Assembly (NCBI GenBank): GCA_007570785.1
Contig: ML664161.1
Location: 2,577,260-2,641,259 of the forward strand
Source of the DNA: Antilocapra americana
Lineage: Eukaryota; Chordata; Mammalia; Artiodactyla; Antilocapridae
Length of the DNA: 64,000 nt
Direction of reading: 5' to 3'
Shown here: positions 57,100-64,000 of the stretch, piece by piece
Position numbering within the stretch: the stretch's first letter is position 1
Layout: the number at the start of each line of letters is the position of its first letter
Translations under genes and position numbers: made by a program
The notes under the pieces: generated by a model
Database searches by the model: none
What the model saw: only the letters and a program-made list of their open reading frames with translations
What the model was told of the DNA's origin: nothing

Positions 57100-58053
57100 C
57101 TCTTGACTATGTGAATAGTACTTCAATGAACATTGATATGCTAGTATCTCTTTGAGTTCCTGATTTCAATTCTTTGTAATTAATATCCAGAAATGGAATT
57201 ACTGAATGATATGATAATTCTATCTTTAATTTTTTAGGAATCACTATACTGTTTTCTAAAGCAGCTGTACCATTTTGTATTCCCAGCAAAAATACACTGT
57301 GGATTATAATTTTTTCCACATCATATTGAACATGTGTTTTTGTTTGTTTGTTTTGTTAAATAATAGCAATTCTAACAGGTGTGAGGTGAAAATCTGTGAA
57401 AATCACAGATTTTGATTTGATTCTATATGTCTCTGATGTTAGTGATGTTGAGTATTTTTTCACGTACTTATTGGCCATTTGTGTGTCTCTGGATAAATCT
57501 GCATTCAAATCATCAGCCCATTTTAAGATCAGGATTCTGTTTTTGTTATTTTGCCTGTTTCTATTTTTTTTCTATTAAATTATAAGAGTTTCTCATATGT
57601 TGTGGATATTAACCACTTTCTTGTGTATGGTTTGCAAATATTTTCTCTGATTCTGTACATTGCCTTTTCACTTTAATTGTTTCCTTTATTGAGCAAAAGA
57701 TTTTAGTTTGATGAAATCTTGCTTGTCTGTTTTTGCTTTTGCAGTGTGTGATTTTGGCTTCATCAATGAGTTTATTGCTTAAACCGATGTCAGAAAGTCC
57801 TTGTATTGTCTTTAATCTGTTTCGATTTTATTTTTGCATATGGTACAAGATAGGATATTAGCTTCTTCTTTTGCAATTGGATATCCAGTTTTGCCAGCAC
57901 CATTTGGTGAAAAGAATATCATTTTCCTATGTGTGTTCTTGATACTCATGTTGAAGAACAGTTGACCTTACATATGTGTATTTATTTCTAGGTTTTCTAT
58001 TCCATCTCATTGGTTTATATGTCTGTTTTTATGCCAGTACTACACTGTTTTAT

Positions 58054-58243
58054 TTTTTTTAATTAATTATTATTTATTTGGCTGCACCAGGTCTTATTAA
58101 TAGTTGGGTCTTAGTTGTAGCACTTGGAATCTTTGTCCTTTGTTGTGATGTGTGTAATCTAGTTCCCTGATTAGAGATCGAATTCAAGCCACCTGCATAT
58201 GGGAGCACTGAATCTTAGCCACTGGACCATCAAGGAAGTCCCG
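58054..58243 (-). mobile_element. CHR-type SINE with target-site duplication
   Basis: Antisense copy: 'tatttggctgcaccaggtct', 'tagttccctgattagagatc', 'cactggaccatcaaggaagt'. Flanks actacactgttttat (58039-58053) and actacaatgttttaa (58244-58258) match at 13 of 15. It is shorter than the copy at 1026, so a different CHR subfamily or internally deleted. Confidence 0.88.
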
Positions 58244-58435
58244 ACTACAATGTTTTAACTACTGTAGCTTCATAATATATTTTAAAACAAGAAAGCATTA
58301 TATTTCCAGCTATTATTCTTTTTCAAGATGGTTTTATCTATTCTGGGTCTTTTATGGTTTTATATGAATCGTAATATCAGTTTTATTTTCTATAAAATCT
58401 ACGATTGGGATTTTAATAGGAATTGGGCTGAATCT

Positions 58436-59635
58436 CTTGAGAGTCAAAGGGACTAACAAGAGTCTTCTCCAACATAACAGTTCAAAAGCATCAATTCTTC
58501 AGCACTCAGATTTCTCTATCATTCAACTCTCACATCCACACATGACTACTGGAAAAACCATAGCCTTGACTAGACAGATCTTTGTTAGCAAAGTAATGTT
58601 CCTGCTTTTTAATATCTTGTCTAGGTTGGTCATAACTTTCCTTCCAAGGAGTAAGCGTCTTTTAATTTCATGGCTGCAATCACCATCTGCAGTGACTTTG
58701 GAGCCCCCCAAAATAAAGTCTGCCACTGTTTCCACTGTTTCCCCATCTATTTGCCATGAAGTGATGCAACCAGATGCCATGATCTTAGTTTTCTGAACGT
58801 TGAGCTTGAAGCCAACTTTTTCACTCTCCTCTTTCACTTTCATCAAGAAGCTCTTTAGTTATTCTTCGCTTTCTGCCATAAAGGTGGTGTCATCTGCATA
58901 TCTGAGGTTACTGATATTTCTCCCAGCAATCTTGATTCCAGCTTGTGCTTCATCCAGCCCACCGTTTCCCATGATGTACTTTGCATATAAGTTAAATAAG
59001 CAGAGTGACAATAAACAGACTTGACGTACTCCTTTTCCTATTTGGAACCAGTCTGTTGTTCCATGTCCAGTTCTAACTGCTGCTTCCTGACCTGCATACA
59101 GATTTCTCAAAAGGCAGGTCAGGTGGTCTGGTATTCCCATCTCTCATAATTTTCCACAGTTTATTGTGATCTACACAGTCAAAGGCTTTGGCATAATCAA
59201 TAAAGCAGAAATAAATGTTTTTCTGGAACTCTCTTGCTTTTTTGATGATCCAGTTGATGTTGGCAATTTGATCTCTGGTTCCTCTACTTTTTCTAAAACC
59301 AGCTTAAACATCTGGAAGTTCATGGTTCACGTATTGTTGAAGACTTGCTTGGAGAATTTTGAGCATTACTTTGCTAGTGTGTGAGACGAGTGCAATTGTG
59401 TAGTAGTTTGAACATTCTCTGAGCCTTCTTTGAAAAGACCCTGATTCTGGGAATGATTGAAGGCGAGAGGAGAAGGGGACAACAGAGGATGAGGTGGTTG
59501 GATGCCATCACTGACTCAATGGACATGCATATGGGTAAACTCCTAGAGCTGCTGATGGACAGGGAGGCCTGGTCTGCTGCAGTCCATGGGATATCAAAGA
59601 GTCGGACACAACTGAGCAACTCAACTGAACTGAAC
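58436..59635 (+). mobile_element. BovB insertion with inverted 5' part (twin priming)
   Basis: 58436-59403 is BovB in antisense; 59404-59635 is the BovB 3' end in sense, finishing 'tcaactgaactgaac'. One target-site duplication encloses both: ttgggctgaatct (58423-58435) and ttggctgaatct (59636-59647). About 130 bases of BovB are missing at the internal junction. This is the expected product of twin priming. Confidence 0.93.
58523..59140 (-). pseudogene. BovB reverse transcriptase part in inverted segment
   Basis: Two adjacent minus-strand open stretches, 58859-59140 (93 codons) and 58523-58846 (107 codons), encode the palm with 'GRNISNLRYADDTTFMAES' (Y-A-D-D at 58889-58900, reverse complement) and the downstream 'QKTKIMASGCITSWQIDGET' and 'ADGDCSHEIKRRLLLGRKVM' region. 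A stop and short break near 58847-58858 separate them. The catalytic aspartates are intact, but the endonuclease is absent and the segment is inverted, so it is inert. Confidence 0.88.
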
Positions 59636-59990
59636 TTGGCTGAATCTGTAAATCAATTTGGGGAGCATGAACATTTTAACAATATTATCTTCCAGTCCAT
59701 TAACACAGGACATTTTCCATTTTTTTTGTATATTCTTTTTTTTTTTTTACCAGTGTTTTTTAGTTTTTGGTGTACAAATCTCTCACTTCCTTAGTTCCAT
59801 TTGTTCCTAAGTATTTTATTATTTTTAGAGGTATTACAAGATAATTTCCTTAATTTCCTTTTCAGATAGTCCATTTTTCAGTGTATAGAAATGCAAGTGA
59901 TTTTTACATCTTGATTTTGGGTTCCACAACTTTATACCGAGATTCCTTACTGTGATATCTAATAATTTTTTGTGGAATATTTAGGGTTTT

Positions 59991-60514
59991 CTTTATATAA
60001 CTCCATGTCATAAGGAAAGAAGGAAATTATATAAGTAATCATTATTTGCTTACATATACATTAATTTGTTTATAAGTAATACTTTTATATAATTAAGGTT
60101 TATAATACAAAAATTGGGAGGTGAAGATTAGATGAGAAGAGGTTGAGGAAAGTATAAACATTTTATTTATTTTCTAGGCTTTCCCCAAGGTTTCCCTAAG
60201 GCTGAAAAGCTATAATTTTTGTCTAGTTCTCTAGAAGCAGAGCTGCAATGAGAAATTTTATTTTAATGATTGATTAAGGGGGTGTTCTTAATAGAAATCA
60301 AGAAGGAGATGAGGGAAGCAAGAAGAAGGAGCTGCATAAGGTTTAGTTTTAGATAAACTCTAGGTTCTCTCTAATCCTCTGGGCGCTCTGGAGAATAAAT
60401 GGCATTATGGCTTGCTAGGACTTGGGGTAAGGAAGCAGGATCTTTTTCATTGACTATTCAGGATGGAGGCAAGGAGTGCTCCAGTAACTCTGAATTACTT
60501 TGAGGAAAATGTGT
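59991..60514. other. Unassigned DNA
   Basis: No repeat recognised. Confidence 0.4.
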
Positions 60515-61047
60515 ATGGTAGTTAACTTAATGTCACTGTGACTGAGCCTCAGGGTATGCATTTAGTCAAACGTTCCTCAGGGTATGTCTGTGAAGGTGTT
60601 TATGCATGAGATCAGTATTTGAATCAATAGAGTAAAGCAGATCGTTCTCCCCAATGTGGGTGGGCCTGACCCAATCAGTTGGCCTGAAAATAACAAAAAT
60701 GCTCACCCTCTCACGAGTATGAAGGAGTGAGCTTCTTTTATACGACTTCCTTCCAGCAGAGGTATTGTTTTTCCTCCCTTCAGACTTGAAATAAAATATA
60801 AACTCTTCCTGGATCTTAAGCCTGCCAGTCCTTGGCCTGGAACTATACTCAGCTTTCCTGGTTCCCAGCCCTTCAGACTCAGACTGGAACTATGTCATCA
60901 GCACATCTGGGTCTTTAGCTTGCAAACTGCAGATCTTGGGATTTTAGCCTCCATAACTGGGCAAGCCAATGCCTTACAAAATTTTTCTCTAGATATATGT
61001 AGTTAGATAGATACTAGTGATTCCATTTCTCTGGAGAACCATAATAC
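60515..61047 (+). mobile_element. Old mammal-wide repeat (MER type, unnamed)
   Basis: A run of motifs known from old mammalian interspersed repeats: 'atgtgggtgggcctgaccca', 'agtccttggcctggaactat', 'cttgcaaactgcagatcttg', 'ttagcctccataactgggca', 'tttctctggagaaccataat'. The family name is not certain. Internal sequence repeats the 'gactggaactat' unit (near 60830-60890). Confidence 0.55.
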
Positions 61048-61263
61048 AGGGAGAGATGAATTCCATAGGATAAATGAAATCCTCCAGAAATTATCAGTCA
61101 ATGTGAGGCATTGACAGAAGCACCCAAGAGAGTAGTAAAAGTAATTCCAAGGGACTTGAAGGGGACACCAACAGCATCTTCTACAAGTATGCATCCTGCT
61201 TTTATTAGGTGTCTGTGTCAAAATAGGCTCTCTTTTATGTATTGTAGGAAACCATGCATGCAT
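61048..61263. other. Unassigned DNA
   Basis: No recognised element. Confidence 0.4.
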
Positions 61264-61472
61264 AGTAAGTTGCTTAAGTCATTTTGACTCTGTGATTCCA
61301 TGGGTCCATCAGACTCCTCTGTCCATGGGATTCTCCAGGCAAGAATACTGGAGTGGGTTGCCATGCCCTCCTCCAGAGGATCTTCCTGATCCAGGGATTG
61401 AATCTGTGTCTCTTAAATCTGCTGCATTGGTAGGTAGATTCTTTACCACTAGTGCCACCTTGGAAGCCCTTC
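61264..61472 (-). mobile_element. Bov-tA SINE with target-site duplication
   Basis: Antisense copy (agtaagttgcttaagtcatt to gtgccaccttggaagccc). taggaaacca at 61245-61254 and 61473-61482 flanks it. Confidence 0.94.
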
Positions 61473-61482
61473 TAGGAAACCA

Positions 61483-62038
61483 CCTGCATACAAATAGCAT
61501 CTCCATTCAGCCTTTCTCTCCTAACCAAATATTCCAGCCAATCCTCGAAAAGTTCTGTGCACACCCTTGAACAAAAATCTTGACTCTCAACTTATCTGAT
61601 ATTAAATACTGTTTTCTAGTTTTTTATTCCTATATTTAGCTCATAGTCTATTCTAAGATAAATTTTAAGATTGTAAATTTACTTAAGTTTCATGTAGGTT
61701 CCCTAACTTTTGCTCTCAACAAAACTATTCTAATGCCAAATTAATATTCCTTTTAAATACTTAGGTTCCCCCAAAATTCTGAAAGACACAAAAATGCCAT
61801 ACACAGCCCCAAAGCTAATCAATCTATTATTTGAAGTTAAAACAAGTACTTCTTAGCAAATATTGGGGTACCTGGTTACTTAGTAGTGACAGTGCAGCAG
61901 CTCCCTTTTTGGAAATGATAGAATCAAAGTTTACAATCATAAAGCTTCAGGCTGGAAACCTCATAGAGATCCTCTTGTGCACCATACTTTTTCCTCTTAC
62001 AAGTAAACTGAGGAAGAGAATATGAAGTCAGTTGAGTA

Positions 62039-62040
<2 letters not shown>
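61483..62040. other. Unassigned DNA
   Basis: No recognised element or gene. Confidence 0.4.

Positions 62041-62080
<40 letters not shown>
62041..62080. repeat. (AT)20 microsatellite
   Basis: Twenty perfect AT units without interruption. Purity and length suggest it is highly polymorphic. Confidence 0.97.
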
Positions 62081-62082
<2 letters not shown>

Positions 62083-62344
62083 ATGAGATAACATTTTACT
62101 TTACATTTTTAACACCTTGGTTAGCAATTATTTTTGGCTAGAACTCAGTATAAATTTGTTTATATACAATTCATTTTTCATGTTGAAATCTTATGGCTCA
62201 TGGCTCTAAATTCAACTCAAAAATGCCTAGGATGCAACATTCCAGTAAATGTTTCATTAAAAAGAATGTATCCTTTATAAAGAACAGACAATTATGAATG
62301 AGATAGAGATGTGAATTTTAAAATAGATTATAGTTACATGTCTT

Positions 62345-62480
62345 TGAGGAACATAGTAATAATGATAGCAGTGACAACAACTATATCAACACCACAAGCA
62401 TCTTAGCATATTTAATCCCCAAACAATCCCATGAGGTCAGAAATTTTGTTACCTCTGTCTTCATTATGTGAAAGTGGTGG
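62345..62480 (-). mobile_element. MIR SINE fragment
   Basis: Antisense MIR traces: 'cttagcatatttaatcccca', 'aacaatcccatgaggtcaga', 'tgaaagtggtggaatctg'. Confidence 0.5.
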
Positions 62481-62641
62481 AATCTGATCATGGTTATTCT
62501 GGCTCACAAAATTGTCTTCTCAGCCATTCTAGTCTTCTTTGGAACAAATATACTCTGAACATCTAGCTACTATTTAAAGCAGCTGAATACACATTTTTAA
62601 ACTCTTTTCATACACATTTTCCAGAAACTTATGACTATATA

Positions 62642-62643
62642 CG

Positions 62644-62681
<38 letters not shown>

Positions 62682-62716
62682 GACACACACACACACACAG
62701 ACACACACACACACAT
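62642..62716. repeat. Compound (TA)n(CA)n microsatellite
   Basis: A (TA) tract followed by (CA) tracts with two CAGA interruptions. It abuts the 3' end of the CHR SINE at 62717, whose tail probably seeded it. Confidence 0.95.
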
Positions 62717-62826
62717 ATTTGGCTGCACTAGATCTTAGTTGTGGCACATGGGATCTAGTTCCCTGACTAGGGATCGAACCCAGGTCCCCTGTATTGGGAG
62801 TGTTACTGGACCACCAGAGAAGTCCC
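62717..62826 (-). mobile_element. CHR-type SINE, short
   Basis: Antisense copy: 'tatttggctgcactagatct', 'gacatgggatctagttccc'-like body, 'ctactggaccaccagagaag'-like end. The B box (gggatcgaacc on the plus strand, 62770-62780) matches the Pol III consensus. Confidence 0.85.
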
Positions 62827-63079
62827 TGAACTTATGGGTATTGCTTCATTGTTCTTGTTTTGTTTGTGGACTGTTGTTGGATGTAATTTAGTGATCAAAT
62901 GGAGGATCATGTGCTTCAGCGCAACTCTTGACCAGTTTTTTTGACTAATGCAGTTTGCAATTTGAATATGAAGAAGCTGATCCTGATCCACTCTCAAAGG
63001 GCATATTCCTGGGGTTGATTTTACAATGAATGAGGGATTCTGTAAGCTGTAATAATCATTCTTAGAAGAAAGTACAGTG

Positions 63080-63260
63080 GCACAGAAGTCAATGGGCTAG
63101 GTTTTAACTTCTGCTTTGTAAGTTGCCATTTGACTTTAGCAAGTCACTTACCTCATTGTGAATCAGTTTTCTCTCTTTTAAAGTAAGGAGGTTCAAGTTT
63201 TGACCTAGATCAACTTGAAGGTTCCCTCTAGGTCTATTCTAACAATCTGTGACCTAGATT
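63080..63260 (+). mobile_element. MIR/CORE-SINE-like sequence
   Basis: 'gggctaggttttaacttctg', 'tttgactttagcaagtcact', 'tacctcattgtgaatcagtt' follow the sense MIR core. The tail 'aaggttccctctaggtctat' resembles the conserved end of some therian CORE-SINEs. Confidence 0.65.
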
Positions 63261-63310
63261 TCATTAGTGCTGTGCTAATAATTCAAATTAGGACCAAGTG
63301 AAATATATTA

Positions 63311-63530
63311 AGGCTTCCCTGGTGACTCAGATGGTAAGGAATCTGCTTGTAATGCAGGAGGCTCAGGTTCGATCCCTGGGTTGGGAAGAACCCCCCCTGG
63401 AGAAGGGAATGACTACCCACTCCATAATTCTTGCCTGGAGAACTCCATGGAGAAAGGATCCTGGTGGGCTGAAATCCATGGTGTCACAAAAAGTCAGACA
63501 CAGCTAAGCAACTAACACTTTCATTTTCAT
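63311..63530 (+). mobile_element. Bov-tA SINE, well preserved
   Basis: Sense copy (aaggcttccctggtgactca to caactaacactttcattttc). The B box ggttcgatccc (63366-63376) is intact and most CpG-derived positions remain close to consensus, so it is among the youngest here. Confidence 0.95.
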
Positions 63531-64000
63531 TAGTTTGTTTTTTGTATGCAATAGATACTGTTGGATTGGAGATTCCCATTTTTAATTTCCATTTTGACAC
63601 CCTCTTCTTCCTGCTATATGCTGTTTCAGAAACCTGTGCTTTTAGGGAAAAAAGAAAAAAAAGTATACAAAAGAAATAGTTCTTTGGGTGTTTTTAAATT
63701 ATTTAACAAGCTAAAGTCAAAGAATTTAAAAGAATTTAAGTGTTTAAATTAAAAAAAAATACCTTAAATCAGTCTACGAACTATTCCTTGTCTGAACTGA
63801 GATAACAAATAAAATACATTATCACACCTTATCCATGTAGACAAGTTATGTAATGTGTCAAGAGAGAAGAATAACTTTGGTCCTGCCCCCTGGAAAAGAT
63901 GCCCTTACTTGGCATTCTTCACTGTGATCATCAGTGTGCCAGAGCAATTGGAAGCAGGCTAGAACAATTGAAAAACACTGAATTAGTGGGAGGTAAGGGA
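63531..64000. other. Unassigned DNA
   Basis: No recognised element or gene up to the window edge. Confidence 0.4.

Larger units (their letters stand above)
57100..59990 (-). mobile_element. L1M 3' region, antisense, twice interrupted
   Basis: Antisense L1 ORF2 3' region: 'ttattggccatttgtgtgtc', 'ggatatccagttttgccagc', 'ctaggttttctattccatct', then after the insertions 'cttccagtccattaacacag', 'ttgttcctaagtattttatt'. It is interrupted by a CHR SINE (58054-58243) and a BovB (58436-59635). The piece ends near 59990. Confidence 0.88.

Noticed and set aside
63311..63390. tRNA-like head with A/B-box-like motifs
   Set aside because: This is the tRNA-derived 5' part of a SINE. It lacks a cloverleaf-compatible acceptor and anticodon arm, so it is not a tRNA gene.

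Overview
The window looks like nuclear DNA from a ruminant, most likely a bovid. The diagnosis rests on repeats. I count about 27 copies or pieces of the tRNA-Glu/BovB-derived SINEs Bov-tA and Bov-A2, and seven pieces of the RTE-type LINE BovB. There are also five pieces with the 3' or 5' ends typical of artiodactyl L1, and four CHR-type SINEs. The rest is old mammal-wide material: L1M, MIR, L2, Tigger and LTR remnants. The DNA is visibly A+T-rich, has no CpG-island-like stretch, and I found no host exon, tRNA, rRNA or other functional RNA gene. It reads as intergenic or deep intronic sequence. Cow, sheep, goat or another bovid cannot be separated from the sequence alone.

Layout. 1-3.6 kb: SINEs, a MIR and a short young L1 3' end. 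3.6-10.6 kb: one old L1 on the minus strand with both ends recognisable, split by a BovB (5.55-7.78 kb) and two SINE insertions. 10.6-22.5 kb: mostly unassigned A+T-rich DNA with scattered SINEs, MIRs, an L1 3'UTR piece and an LTR-like block (12.75-13.38 kb). 22.5-23.7 kb: L1M 3' end, then a GA repeat. 27.4-28.8 kb: the 5' half of a BovB with its endonuclease frame still open. 29.5-33.3 kb: MIR, L1M pieces, a Bov-A2 dimer, and an LTR-like remnant interrupted by an L1. 33.3-36.4 kb: antisense L1M ORF2. 37.6-39.1 kb: a young L1 3' end and a BovB 3' end, both antisense. 43.0-44.0 kb: a BovB 3' half with target-site duplication. 47.0-47.25 kb: an A-tailed insertion carrying only an L1 5' end. 47-53 kb: dense Bov-tA/Bov-A2. 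53.3-54.8 kb: a three-level nest (solo ERV LTR inside Tigger inside an older LTR-like remnant). 57.1-60.0 kb: antisense L1M holding a CHR SINE and an internally inverted BovB. 60-64 kb: old repeats, SINEs and two long microsatellites.

No coding system operates here. The only recognisable protein-coding sequence is broken LINE ORFs: BovB endonuclease and reverse transcriptase, and an L1 ORF1 coiled coil. The most informative content is retrotransposition history. Target-site duplications can be read directly for many insertions, and nesting gives a relative order: L1M/MIR/LTR-like/Tigger first, then BovB, CHR and Bov-tA. I did not find a previously undescribed biological system. The closest candidates for novelty are the L1-5'-end chimeric insertion at 47.0 kb and the twin-primed BovB at 58.4 kb. 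Repeat family names come from recognising consensus features by eye, and boundaries are usually good to about 5-20 bases.
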